Shown here: positions 1 through 7,478 of the stretch, piece after piece
Layout of the letters: each line of letters begins with the position of its first letter
How positions within the stretch are numbered: position 1 is the first letter of the stretch
NCBI GenBank assembly: GCA_964608735.1
Contig: CAZSPL010000107.1
Location: forward strand, 1 to 12,713
Length of the DNA stretch: 12,713 nt
Source: CAZSPL01 sp964608735
GTDB taxonomy: Bacteria; JAJVIF01; JAPKYR01; CAZSPL01
Direction: 5' to 3'
Made by a program: the position numbers and the translations under genes
Notes under the pieces: model-generated
The model's database searches: none
Seen by the model: the letters and a program-made list of their open reading frames with translations, nothing else
What the model was told of the DNA's origin: nothing

Positions 1-184
1 CCCGCCCCGCAACCAAACCAAACCTCCACCCCTCATCCAACATCCGTACCATTGCCGGGAACGCTACGGGCGGACGAGCCGTCCCCATGAAATTCGCAAC
101 CCGCATACAAACCGCCCAGCCCCGGGTTGCAAGCCGGTATTATTATGGATATAGTGTAGCAGTGAGATTATGCCAGGCGACGCA
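1..184. other. Non-coding leader or intergenic stretch
   Basis: I see no credible gene here. The first 60 bases are C-rich and low in G. A small hairpin lies at 72-84 (GGACG, loop AGC, CGTCC), directly before the repeat copy at 80-99. AT-rich runs at 138-146 (overlapping TATTAT hexamers) could be a -10 element for the symporter transcript, but no matching -35 is visible. No tRNA-like TPsiC arm was found. I looked for known riboswitch classes by eye and recognised none. Confidence 0.5.
80..99 (+). repeat. 20-bp direct repeat, copy 1
   Basis: The sequence CGTCC-C-CATGAAATTC-G-CAA matches 1924-1943 at 18 of 20 positions in the same orientation. The two copies lie on either side of the symporter gene. 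Both are intergenic, so the similarity is not explained by protein homology. It may be part of a dispersed intergenic repeat family, or chance; two copies alone do not decide it. Confidence 0.4.
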
Positions 185-212
185 GCCATCCCGGTCTCGG
201 GGTGGCTTTTTT
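185..212 (+). terminator. Intrinsic terminator in front of the symporter
   Basis: GCCATCCCG (185-193) pairs with CGGGGTGGC (198-206) over nine base pairs including one G-U. The loop is GTCT and six T residues follow (207-212). This is a textbook rho-independent terminator on the plus strand. It ends 34 bases before the symporter start codon and 18 bases before its Shine-Dalgarno sequence. It either ends an upstream plus-strand transcript or acts as an attenuator in the symporter leader. No coding sequence ends just before it within the window. Confidence 0.75.
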
Positions 213-246
213 ATTAATGGGCCATCGAGTAAAGGAGGACCCTCGC

Positions 247-1839
247 ATGCTCGTCAAGGCGCTCGTACTCGCGCTCTACTTCATCATCGTACTCGTTCTG
301 GGTTTCATCGCGCGACGCCGCCTCCGCGAAACCCCCGGCGACTACTTCCTCGCCGGGCGCACGTTCGGCACATTCATCCTCATCTGCACCATGGCCGCGA
401 CGAATTTCAGCGCGTTCACCGTGTTCGGCGCGTCGGGGGCGGGATACCGCGACGGCCTCGCCTTCTTCCCCATCATGGCGTTCGGCACCGGATTCATGGC
501 GCTTACGTTCTGGCTCATCGGGCGGAAGGCATGGCAGCTTGGAAAAATCCATGGCCTGATAACACCGGCGGAATTGATAGGGAAAGTGTATGGGCACAAC
601 GGGTTGAGTATCCTCTTCGCGCTCGTGATGGTCGTCTTCACGGTGCCGTACATCGCGCTTCAGCCGATGGCGGGCGGGCTTGTGCTCGATGAGCTGTTCG
701 GCATCGGGCGCGTGTGGGGCGCGGTTATCGTGACGGCGATCATCCTCGCTTATGTCCTCCGCGGCGGGATGCGCGCCGTCGCGTGGACCGATGTATTCCA
801 GGGCCTGCTGATGCTCGTCTTGATGATTGCCGCGATGCTGATGGTCGCCGCGCATTTCGGCGGGATATCGCGCGCGACGTCGGATGTGATGCGCGAGTCG
901 CCGGAGCTGTTCGCGCGCCCGGGAGGGCAGGGGCAGTATTCGATCGCGATATGGTTCAGCTTTTTGATGCTGTGGTTTTTCTGCGACCCGATGTTCCCGC
1001 AATTGTTCCAGCGATTCTACGCCGCCCGCTCGGAGCGTTCGCTCGCGCGCACGATGCTGCTCTATCCCGCGATTTGCACGGTGGTCTTCGCGATGCCCGT
1101 TCTGCTCGGCCTTTTCGGGCGGCTCTACGACCCGTCGCTCACCGGGAAAGACGCCGATAACATAGTGCCGATGCTCGCGTCCGCTATCGGCGGGGAGTTC
1201 ATGGGCACGCTCATCCTCGCCGCCGGACTCGCGGCGCTGATGTCGACGATGGATTCGCAGTTGCTTACGCTGTCATCGATATTCACGCGCGATGTGTATC
1301 CCGCCATCAGGCGAGGCGATGCATCGCCCATCGTCTCGCGGATTTTCGTGGTCGCGCTCGCCGCCGCCGGATTGTTATTGGCGGTTACGGTGGATGCATC
1401 GATACTCGACCTCGGACTCAGCGCGTTCACGGGACTCGCGGTGCTTTTCCCGGCGGTATTTTTCGGGTTGTATCTGAAGAACCCATCCCCCGCGGCGGCG
1501 ATTGGTTCGATCGTGGTCGGCGAAGCGTTGGTCGCGGCGTATTTATTCAAGCTGCTCCCGGCATTCGGATTCCTTCCCGCGGTGCCGGTGATTGTCGCTG
1601 CCATCCTTACATACATGATCATCCAGCTATTGACATGCCGGATCCATTTCCCGCGCGTCACCCTGAGAGATGCCCTGTATACATCGGCTTTTTTGCTCGT
1701 CTTCCTGCTCGCGCTCGATTTCTGGAACTGGGATAAAACCACGCCGCTGTTATGGGGATTTCCTTTATGGGCGTGGTATTTCATCGGGCTGAGCGGGGTT
1801 CAGACGGTTGTGATGTATTTTTGGGTAAGACGGAAGTGA
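247..1839 (+). CDS. Sodium:solute symporter (SSS family)
   Basis: Inner-membrane secondary transporter of 530 aa, typical in length for the SSS (SLC5-like) family, which couples Na+ entry to uptake of a solute such as proline, pantothenate or a carboxylate. The substrate cannot be told here. The start at 247 is chosen because AAAGGAGG (231-238) lies eight bases upstream; an in-frame GTG at 202 would fall inside the terminator. Long hydrophobic segments run throughout. The family signature GGMRAVAWTD lies at residues 173-182. The stretch AALMSTMDSQLL near residues 329-340 corresponds to the conserved helix-8 region of PutP, where an adjacent Ser-Thr pair (here S333-T334) contributes to Na+ binding. 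An ETPGDYFLAGR motif at about 28-38 is also typical. The gene stands alone on the plus strand, convergent with the propeller gene downstream, and its leader holds a terminator that may regulate it. Confidence 0.92.
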   Translation: MLVKALVLALYFIIVLVLGFIARRRLRETPGDYFLAGRTFGTFILICTMAATNFSAFTVFGASGAGYRDGLAFFPIMAFGTGFMALTFWLIGRKAWQLGKIHGLITPAELIGKVYGHNGLSILFALVMVVFTVPYIALQPMAGGLVLDELFGIGRVWGAVIVTAIILAYVLRGGMRAVAWTDVFQGLLMLVLMIAAMLMVAAHFGGISRATSDVMRESPELFARPGGQGQYSIAIWFSFLMLWFFCDPMFPQLFQRFYAARSERSLARTMLLYPAICTVVFAMPVLLGLFGRLYDPSLTGKDADNIVPMLASAIGGEFMGTLILAAGLAALMSTMDSQLLTLSSIFTRDVYPAIRRGDASPIVSRIFVVALAAAGLLLAVTVDASILDLGLSAFTGLAVLFPAVFFGLYLKNPSPAAAIGSIVVGEALVAAYLFKLLPAFGFLPAVPVIVAAILTYMIIQLLTCRIHFPRVTLRDALYTSAFLLVFLLALDFWNWDKTTPLLWGFPLWAWYFIGLSGVQTVVMYFWVRRK

Positions 1840-1868
1840 TTTGAGCAATGTAGCAGCCCCCCCTTAAT

Positions 1869-1894
1869 CCCCCCCATGCTAAGGCGTGGGGGGG
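1869..1894. terminator. GC-rich hairpin between convergent genes
   Basis: Seven C plus ATGC (1869-1879) pair with GCGT plus seven G (1884-1894) over eleven base pairs including one G-U, with loop TAAG. It sits in the 114-bp gap between the symporter stop and the convergent propeller gene. There is no clear T-tract on either side, so it is not a canonical intrinsic terminator. It could still act as a bidirectional transcription block or RNA 3' stabiliser, or be a copy of a palindromic intergenic repeat; the flanking C-run at 1857-1863 supports the last option weakly. Confidence 0.5.
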
Positions 1895-1923
1895 AGATAT
1901 GTGCGACTGGAGCGAAGGCGTCA

Positions 1924-1943
1924 CGTCCGCATGAAATTCACAA
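1924..1943 (+). repeat. 20-bp direct repeat, copy 2
   Basis: The sequence CGTCC-G-CATGAAATTC-A-CAA is the same-orientation partner of 80-99, with 18 of 20 identical. It lies just beyond the 3' end of the propeller gene and 30 bases past the GC-rich hairpin. Function unknown. Confidence 0.4.
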
Positions 1944-1953
1944 TGCCAATAAA

Positions 1954-3291
1954 CTATCCCAAATAACAACACACACCCGAGTTCATCATGTCGCCGCGAA
2001 AAGTGCCCCATACGACTTCGCCATGCGATGAAGTGCGATAGCATCGCAGGTAGCCGTCATACGTCGCGATGAGAATTTCGATATACCCGTCGCCGTCAAT
2101 ATCCGCCACGTACGGCATCGCCTCGCCCCCGGCGGGAAGCTCGAATTCAGCGAGCATATCGAGCGTCTCGGGATCGAAAATCGCCAGCATACCCCCCTCG
2201 GTGACGAACCCTATCTGCGCGAATCCCTTGCCGAGGACATCCGCGACGAACGCCGTCGATGATGTGCGCCCCATCGTGTACGGCCTGTCGATGAAATTCC
2301 CCTCGCCGCGTTCGCGGTAGAGCCGCACGCCGTCGGCATCGCCCCACCACGATGTCCCGATGGCGATGGTGCCCTCTTCCGTCACCACCGGGCTGGAGAA
2401 TAATCCCTCGATGCCGATCGTTGGGTTCTCGAATTCGATACTTCGCTTCTCGCGTCCCTGGAAATCGAGCACGTGGATGATGGAATAACTTTCCGCGACG
2501 AAAATCTCCGGCTCCTCGAATTCAACGAGCCTGATGAATGCCGATGCGTGAATCCCAGACGGCACGGTGGTGCGGAATTTCCACAGCACCGCGCCGGTCA
2601 TCCCGTCGAGCGCGTAGAAATTGCCGTTACGCGAGCCGATGAGGATGTCGTCGATGCGGTCGGCGTTGATGTCCCATACCGCGGGCGATGCGATGAATGC
2701 ATTGCTCTCGGGCCATCCCCATTCGCCGGGTGATTCGCTCGCGCGGAATTTCCACAGCACGTTGCCGGTCTCGCCGTCCACCGCATACACTTCGCCCGCC
2801 TCGCTCGCGAAGCAGACGTCGAGCGAATTATCACCGTTGAAATCGCCAAGCCCCGGCGCGCCTTCGATGTCGCCATCCGCGCGAAGCGACCATTCGCGCT
2901 TATAGTCGTGGTTGTAGCAGAAGAACATGCCGTTGTCGTCGCCGAAGTAGATGTGTTTCGATGTCACCGCGACGCCGTTAACATCCTTGTCGCCGACAGG
3001 CACGCTCCGTATGTGCCTGATGATGTCGCCGGTGCGGATGTCGAGGACATACACGCCGTCCTTGCGGTCGCGCAGACTGTTATATGAATCGCCGTTGGAG
3101 CCGATGAAGATTTTGCCGTCGTAGGTATGTATCGCCGTGCGGAATGTGGTCAGGCCGATGTAGGTCTCCCACAGCATCGGGAATTCGACATCGCCGCCGA
3201 GCTTGTCGACGAGCGGGCCGCCGGACGATGCCGTCACCGCGGCGGGCGCGAGCATCAATATGATAAGCAGGGCAAGGATGGGTATCCGCAT
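1954..3291 (-). CDS. Secreted PQQ/FG-GAP-type beta-propeller protein
   Basis: Protein of 445 aa predicted to be exported. The start at 3291 (MRIPIL) is preferred because GAGGAGG lies six bases upstream on the minus strand; the in-frame ATG at 3318 would put that site inside the gene. Residues 1-21 form a signal peptide: one Arg, a hydrophobic core, then AAVTASS. The rest is made of propeller blades. PQQ-like blade motifs of the form YA(V/L)DG.TG.VLWKFR appear at about 169-183 and 226-240. FG-GAP/VCBS-like acidic loops include GDFNGDNSLD (149-158), WDINADRIDD (206-215) and ADIDGDGYIE (396-405), whose Asp/Asn spacing suggests Ca2+ binding. The C-terminal WGTFRGDMMNSG (428-439) resembles the closing motif of many PQQ-repeat proteins. 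The quinoprotein dehydrogenase active site is not evident, so a binding or structural role outside the cytoplasm is more likely than an enzyme. The specific function is unknown. Confidence 0.85.
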   Translation of the reverse strand: MRIPILALLIILMLAPAAVTASSGGPLVDKLGGDVEFPMLWETYIGLTTFRTAIHTYDGKIFIGSNGDSYNSLRDRKDGVYVLDIRTGDIIRHIRSVPVGDKDVNGVAVTSKHIYFGDDNGMFFCYNHDYKREWSLRADGDIEGAPGLGDFNGDNSLDVCFASEAGEVYAVDGETGNVLWKFRASESPGEWGWPESNAFIASPAVWDINADRIDDILIGSRNGNFYALDGMTGAVLWKFRTTVPSGIHASAFIRLVEFEEPEIFVAESYSIIHVLDFQGREKRSIEFENPTIGIEGLFSSPVVTEEGTIAIGTSWWGDADGVRLYRERGEGNFIDRPYTMGRTSSTAFVADVLGKGFAQIGFVTEGGMLAIFDPETLDMLAEFELPAGGEAMPYVADIDGDGYIEILIATYDGYLRCYRTSSHGEVVWGTFRGDMMNSGVCCYLG

Positions 3292-3364
3292 GATCATCCT
3301 CCTCGATTGATGATTCATTATACCGCGAAATGGAAAAAGCGGGGACTTAATTGGACGAGCGTTT

Positions 3365-3385
3365 CCCGGCTTGGGAAAAGCCGGG
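3365..3385. repeat. Short perfect hairpin upstream of the permease gene
   Basis: CCCGGCTT (3365-3372) pairs perfectly with AAGCCGGG (3378-3385) across a five-base loop (GGGAA). It lies in the 132-bp divergent region between the propeller gene and the permease. There is no T-tract on the plus strand. It could be an operator, a palindromic intergenic repeat, or the remnant of one. Confidence 0.4.
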
Positions 3386-3410
3386 CTACAAGAATCAGGC
3401 CGTAATGCGG

Positions 3411-3416
3411 TATTAT
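3411..3416 (+). promoter_or_regulatory. Possible -10 element for a leaderless permease transcript
   Basis: TATTAT lies here, and the A of the permease ATG is eight bases after the last base of the hexamer, about where transcription would begin. No good -35 is seen 16-18 bases upstream. The assignment depends on the lack of any Shine-Dalgarno sequence before the gene. Confidence 0.25.
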
Positions 3417-3423
3417 TGCGCCG

Positions 3424-4146
3424 ATGGATTTGATGCTTCCGATACTCGCTTTCCTCGTCGCCGGGATAATCCAGGGCGCGACGGGATTCGGTTTCGCGAT
3501 GCTCGCGGCGCCGGTGCTGATGCTCTTCATGGACCCGCAGCAGGTCACGCCGACGATTATCTCCCTGAGCATGATGAACAATATCATCGTGCTCATCGAG
3601 ACGCGCAAATCGGTGCGTCCCCGTATAGTGCTCCCGGTGCTCATCGGCGGACTGCTCGGGCTTCCGCTCGGGGCGTATTTCCTTTCGAGCATCGAGCCGG
3701 AGCCGTTCAAGGTCGGGGTCGGCGTTATCGTGCTTGTTCTATCGGTGGCGATGCTTCTCGGATGGACGCGCCCGGTGCGCAATGTCACCGCCGGGCTTGT
3801 GCCGGTGGGATTCCTTAGCGGGGTGTTGTCGAGCAGCACGTCGATAGGCGGTCCGCCGATGGTACTTTTCCTCGCGAACCAGGGCGTGCCGAGGGACATT
3901 TTCCGGGCGAACCTCGCGGGGTATTTCACGATATTGAATATCGCCGCGCTGCTTGTGATGCTCCCCTACGGCTTCCTCACGGCTAAGGTTTTCACATCGC
4001 TCTTGATTTATATCCCCTCGGTACTCATAGGCTCGGTTGCGGGGGTGCTTCTCGCGCGCGTCATCAACGAGAAGCTGTTCAGCAGGATAGTCCTCGTGTT
4101 TATATTTATCGTCGGGATAGTTCTTGTGGCGGGGAATGCGGTGTAG
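3424..4146 (+). CDS. TauE/SafE-family membrane permease
   Basis: Integral membrane protein of 240 aa, the usual length for the TauE/SafE (former DUF81) family. Members are proposed to move sulfite, sulfonates, sulfoacetate or related anions across the inner membrane. The family shows as two half-repeats with glycine-rich signatures: GATGFGFAML at residues 19-28 and the second-half motif SIGGPPMVLFL at about 140-150, followed by NQGVPRDIFRANLA. Several hydrophobic segments (about 4-36, 67-88, 97-113, 122-137 and three more to the end) fit seven or eight helices. No sulfur-metabolism genes are nearby, so the substrate is open. The start is supported by the family N-terminus rather than by a ribosome binding site: none is visible upstream, nor before the next in-frame ATG at 3433. 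The gene is single, diverges from the propeller gene and converges with the ORF6N gene. Confidence 0.88.
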   Translation: MDLMLPILAFLVAGIIQGATGFGFAMLAAPVLMLFMDPQQVTPTIISLSMMNNIIVLIETRKSVRPRIVLPVLIGGLLGLPLGAYFLSSIEPEPFKVGVGVIVLVLSVAMLLGWTRPVRNVTAGLVPVGFLSGVLSSSTSIGGPPMVLFLANQGVPRDIFRANLAGYFTILNIAALLVMLPYGFLTAKVFTSLLIYIPSVLIGSVAGVLLARVINEKLFSRIVLVFIFIVGIVLVAGNAV

Positions 4147-4214
4147 TAATTTGCAGCCATGTTCACCTACAAGCATCGAAGATGGGTCTCCATAAGAACT
4201 ACGGACCCACGGGC

Positions 4215-4232
4215 TCGCTTGCAGGCGGCACC
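4215..4232 (+). repeat. 18-bp repeat, inverted partner of the right window edge
   Basis: TCGCTTGCAGGCGGCACC here is the exact reverse complement of 12696-12713. Similarity continues a little further, as CC(C)GGGTT after the core. It lies in the 92-bp gap between the convergent permease and ORF6N genes. The other copy is cut by the window end, so the true length of the repeat is unknown. Confidence 0.6.
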
Positions 4233-4238
4233 GGGGTT

Positions 4239-4754
4239 TTAATCCTTTTTAAACCCGATTTTACGTTGTTTGCTCTCTGGTATCACCATCAGTTTCCTTA
4301 TCGCATCGAAAACCACTTTGAACCGAGCGTTATATTTCCGTTCCATTTCGTCTAATTTTCTTGATAGTTCCTCATGTGCCGCAAGCATTCCTCTCAACCT
4401 TACGAACGCCCTGACAACCTGTATGCTGACGTTTATCGCGACTTCGCTTTTAAGTACATTCGCCGGCATCACGGCCCCGTGTTCAGTGAAAACATATGGC
4501 GGGTACCTTCTGCCGCCCCACGAACTTGAGGTCGCAAATTGCGACCTCAAATCGTCATATTCATCCTGGGTTAATTGAAACATGAAATCCTCGGGAAAAC
4601 GGTCAATATTCCGTTTAACCTGCTCATTCAGCCGTTTTGTAGAAACCCCATACAGCTCAGCGATATCCGCATCCATGATAACCCTCTGATTCCTGATTAA
4701 AAGAATCGTTCGCTCAATCCTCTCAATCGGTATGAGTGACTCCTTAGCAGGCAT
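4239..4754 (-). CDS. ORF6N-domain DNA-binding protein
   Basis: Protein of 171 aa. The start at 4754 is supported by GGAG (4762-4765 on the minus strand) seven bases upstream and by the family N-terminus; the open frame runs back to 4889, but that extension is low-complexity and overlaps the lipoprotein 3' end. Residues about 10-121 carry the ORF6N domain pattern: RNQRVIMDADIAELYGV, then LNEQVKRNIDRFPEDFMF, LTQDEYDDLRSQ, a Ser-rich segment, YVFTEHGAVM and NVSIQVVRAFVRLR. Residues 125-155 look helical or coiled-coil. ORF6N proteins belong to the KilA-N/Bro-type group found in phages and scattered on bacterial chromosomes, and are thought to bind DNA. A hand count over 4261-4380 gives about 41% GC against 63% in 3661-3720, which suggests horizontal acquisition. 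It lies 70 bases downstream of the lipoprotein gene on the same strand with no clear terminator between, so read-through is possible. No phage structural or integrase genes are visible. Confidence 0.9.
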   Translation of the reverse strand: MPAKESLIPIERIERTILLIRNQRVIMDADIAELYGVSTKRLNEQVKRNIDRFPEDFMFQLTQDEYDDLRSQFATSSSWGGRRYPPYVFTEHGAVMPANVLKSEVAINVSIQVVRAFVRLRGMLAAHEELSRKLDEMERKYNARFKVVFDAIRKLMVIPESKQRKIGFKKD

Positions 4755-4824
4755 ATACCATCTCCGTGTGGAATGGGAAATCCGTGAAGAGCGTAACCCA
4801 TCTATGCGATCGCGGCATAATGCT

Positions 4825-7341
4825 CTACTGCCCGTCCGTGATGAAGAACCACAACTGTCCTCTCCTGTCGACCGGCGGGTCTTCCTCACTTACGAATGTC
4901 AGCGCGGCGTTTTGTCCAAGGGCCTGGCCCTGTGCCCCGAAGGCATAGATGGGATAATCCGCCTCGTCGAGCACAAGGTTGCCGGGCATCGCGGTCCAGC
5001 CCGACCCGGTATTGGTCATGCCGAGGAGGTTTGGATGCGTGGTGCACTGCCTCCAGGTGCAAATAAGCTCATCGTCGGAGTTGGACACCAGGTTGATCCC
5101 CCGGCGTTCGTAGTCCGGCTGATTCGTGGGACTGTCGGGGGGTTCGGGCGGAAGGATATAATCGCCGTTTATCGGGTTGTCGGACAGGTCCCATGTGCCG
5201 GATGTAATGTCCCTTTTGCCGTACATGACACAGAACTGGGCGTTGTATTCGTTATAGATCGTCGGGCGTTTCATGTACTGATGCACCCAGTGTATATTGC
5301 CGGATGTATCAACCGTCACATCGGAAAAAAGATCCATATATAGACGGTGGGTTGTCTCGGTGATGGTCGGCTCCACGTAGGTCGCCGACAGGCTCCATGG
5401 CGGGTTGGAGGCGGGGTCATACTCAAGTACCCAGATGCCGTACTGATTTGAATTCCACACTCCGCCGAAAGAGACGAAGAACGTATTTGTCTCGGGATTG
5501 TACACACTGCAGTTCTGCCCGTTGCCATACCACCATAACCCCTGGAATGAGGGCTCTACGTTGGAGTTGATGGCCAACCCGGGGCCGGAAGCGGGGATGT
5601 CGTCCCAACTGTCGAAGTAGAAATACTTTCCGCAAGCGGTGTATTGGGTGGTCCAGACGTAATCGATTACGGTACCGAGGATGCGCCCGTCGGGGGTGAC
5701 TTCAAGCGTGGCATAGAGGCATCCGGCATACCTGTATCCATAAACATTGTCCATTATGATCTTGGATTCCCAGTCCGACGCGGACCATTCCGATGGGTCA
5801 TCGTGGTTGCCCGGCGATGTGTCGAGATATTTGAGCTTCGCCTGGAGGATGTCATCGGTATATGCGGGGTCGATCGGGTCCTTCTTGGTTTCACCCATCA
5901 GCACGTACACGCCTCCATGGTCGTCAACTCCCGCCGCGAATCCCAGTGTGGGCGGCTTCTGGTTAACGCCTGAAAGGGAACCGAATATATCGCCTTCGGC
6001 CGTCCATGTCTGGCCCTGGTTCTCTGAATGGAACCAGCGGGTTTCCCAAGTGTAGTACAGCGGGTCCGACTGGTCCTCCCATGAGGCAAAGATATGGAAG
6101 ACGCCGTTGGAATCCTCTATGAAGTTGCTGTGATAGAAACCCTTGTCGGCATCGACAAGCACCGGGTCCGTCGGGTTGGAATGCGGTTCGTCATCGACGG
6201 CGGCGGTATGAATGAAGTATGCGGAGATTGTTTTTCCGGCAAGCAGGCCGCCATAACCGGAGGCTTCACTTTCGACCGAAATGAGCAGGTCGATGCTTCC
6301 CTCGGCGGGAGTGGCATCGGTTATGTCGAGCTCATAAGTGGAAAAACCATCACCGCCGCCGGTCGGGCTCGACGCGGCCTGGATGTCGAAGTTGCCGGGG
6401 GATTCGACTTTAACCGTGTTCATCTCAGGATTGAACCAGTCGAACACATCGATTGACAGACCCAGGCCTCCGCCTTTATCGACACCGTCGTTGTAGAGCG
6501 TATTGCCGGTTTCGGAAACTTCGATGCGGTATGCCTCGACACGGTTCGCGTTCGGCCCGAAGTCGTCCGGGGCCGTCCATGGCGCGGCGCCCTGTGGGAA
6601 CACCCAGTCTGCATCGACGGCATAGTTGAATATCAATCCCTCGGCGCCGAGTTCGATCGTGTAATGGCGAATGTTCTTCTGCCCGGCGGAGAACAACCCG
6701 CGGCTTTCGAGGGTTATACCGGAGAGGGGTTCATCCGCAGCGAGGTCGTCGCAGAAATATTTATAGCCGTTTAACGTGCAGTTGTAATTCGCGGAAGAAT
6801 CCGGCACGCCGAGAAGACCATCGTTGTAGGCGAACATCGTACCGTTGTTGATTGGAAACTCGGCGGGATTCCACCAGCGGGTCAGGCCGTCAGGGTTGAG
6901 CAGGCGGGTTTCGCCGTCACCGGCCATCACGATGCCGGCATCATCGAAACCGGACACCGAGCCGTTCGTGATGAATATGCCGCATACATCGAAGCCGGTG
7001 AACTGGGCCAACCCGAGGAACGGGTGCCTCAGGCCGATGTCGGTCTCGATAATATTGCCGTTGAATTCAAGGTTCTCAAGGGAGAGATTGACAAGCGCGG
7101 GCGGTTCGAGGAACGGGAGCGCGTTGAGATGCATATCCGATGTGCGCAGTTGGACGACATCGAGAGTTTCAGATAGAGGATCGGCGATGAATTGCCACAT
7201 TCCCCAAAGCTGGTGGGAATTGGCGATGGATGCCGCGGCCGCATCCGCCGGTTCGGCGACGATGGCATCCCGCCCGCTGGAACAACCGGCGAAGGAGATG
7301 ATCAAGGCCGCGAAAATGATGATAACACATAGCCTGCGCAT
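4825..7341 (-). CDS. Large surface lipoprotein, Asp-box type (paralogue A)
   Basis: Protein of 838 aa. The start at 7341 follows GGAGG with eight bases between. Residues 1-20 form a lipoprotein signal peptide ending in FAGC, with Cys20 as the lipidated residue and Ser at +2 (outer-membrane sorting under the E. coli rule). Residues about 44-380 are an N-terminal domain shared with the two paralogues, marked by FLEPPAL (77-83), LRHPFLGLAQFTGFDVCG (104-121), RWWNPAEF (155-162), YNDGLLGVPD (172-181) and LIFNYA (236-241). I do not recognise this domain; it looks beta-rich. From about 400 to the end is a second domain shared with the next gene. It contains an Asp-box-like motif SENQGQTW (439-446), as in sialidase or BNR propellers, though with Asn where Asp is usual. 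It ends in VDRRGQLWFFITDG. No catalytic sialidase residues can be assigned, so a cell-surface binding or adhesive role is only a guess. Confidence 0.88.
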   Translation of the reverse strand: MRRLCVIIIFAALIISFAGCSSGRDAIVAEPADAAAASIANSHQLWGMWQFIADPLSETLDVVQLRTSDMHLNALPFLEPPALVNLSLENLEFNGNIIETDIGLRHPFLGLAQFTGFDVCGIFITNGSVSGFDDAGIVMAGDGETRLLNPDGLTRWWNPAEFPINNGTMFAYNDGLLGVPDSSANYNCTLNGYKYFCDDLAADEPLSGITLESRGLFSAGQKNIRHYTIELGAEGLIFNYAVDADWVFPQGAAPWTAPDDFGPNANRVEAYRIEVSETGNTLYNDGVDKGGGLGLSIDVFDWFNPEMNTVKVESPGNFDIQAASSPTGGGDGFSTYELDITDATPAEGSIDLLISVESEASGYGGLLAGKTISAYFIHTAAVDDEPHSNPTDPVLVDADKGFYHSNFIEDSNGVFHIFASWEDQSDPLYYTWETRWFHSENQGQTWTAEGDIFGSLSGVNQKPPTLGFAAGVDDHGGVYVLMGETKKDPIDPAYTDDILQAKLKYLDTSPGNHDDPSEWSASDWESKIIMDNVYGYRYAGCLYATLEVTPDGRILGTVIDYVWTTQYTACGKYFYFDSWDDIPASGPGLAINSNVEPSFQGLWWYGNGQNCSVYNPETNTFFVSFGGVWNSNQYGIWVLEYDPASNPPWSLSATYVEPTITETTHRLYMDLFSDVTVDTSGNIHWVHQYMKRPTIYNEYNAQFCVMYGKRDITSGTWDLSDNPINGDYILPPEPPDSPTNQPDYERRGINLVSNSDDELICTWRQCTTHPNLLGMTNTGSGWTAMPGNLVLDEADYPIYAFGAQGQALGQNAALTFVSEEDPPVDRRGQLWFFITDGQ
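4832..4880. repeat. 49-bp near-identical block shared with 7486-7534
   Basis: This block codes for the last residues of paralogue A and matches 7486-7534 at 48 of 49 bases. The single difference is C at 4855 against T at 7509. Similarity continues at lower identity through the C-terminal domains. It marks duplication of the gene or later gene conversion at its 3' end. Confidence 0.8.
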
Positions 7342-7369
7342 GCTGGGTTCCTCCCGATGATTTTTCAGG

Positions 7370-7385
7370 GCATGAATGGTGCCAA
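7370..7385 (-). promoter_or_regulatory. Possible sigma-54-type promoter for paralogue A
   Basis: On the minus strand TTGGCACC, four bases, then ATGC fits the -24/-12 consensus TGGCAC-N5-TTGC with one mismatch. The invariant GG and GC are separated by the correct ten bases. The transcript would start near 7359, leaving a short leader holding the GGAGG site. A TTGACA hexamer lies further upstream (reverse complement at about 7418-7423), but no convincing -10 follows it at 16-18 bases. No sigma-54 activator gene is in the window. Confidence 0.3.
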
Positions 7386-7429
7386 TTAGTGAGATGATTT
7401 GTTAACCCCGATTAATATGTCAAGCGCAT

Positions 7430-7454
7430 AAAAAAGCCCCCGCGGTGCGGGGGC
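7430..7454 (-). terminator. Intrinsic terminator of paralogue B
   Basis: On the minus strand GCCCCCGC pairs with GCGGGGGC over eight perfect base pairs with a three-base loop, followed by six T residues (7435 down to 7430). It lies 24 bases past the stop codon of the 851-aa lipoprotein. It separates that transcript from the next lipoprotein gene downstream. Confidence 0.88.
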
Positions 7455-7478
7455 AGATTGTCAGGATTGAATACTGTT

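Noticed and set aside
214..1002. Minus-strand open frame of 262 codons across the symporter gene
   Set aside because: Its translation is dominated by Arg, His, Glu and Asp, typical of the shadow of a membrane-protein gene. No start signal or homology features.
4183..4209. TGGGTC/GACCCA inverted repeat after the permease gene as its terminator
   Set aside because: The six-base stem has a 15-base loop and no T-tract follows; too weak to call.
4755..4889. N-terminal extension of the ORF6N frame by 45 codons
   Set aside because: The extension is Arg/Ser-rich, overlaps the 3' end of paralogue A, and a proper ribosome binding site precedes the internal ATG at 4754.
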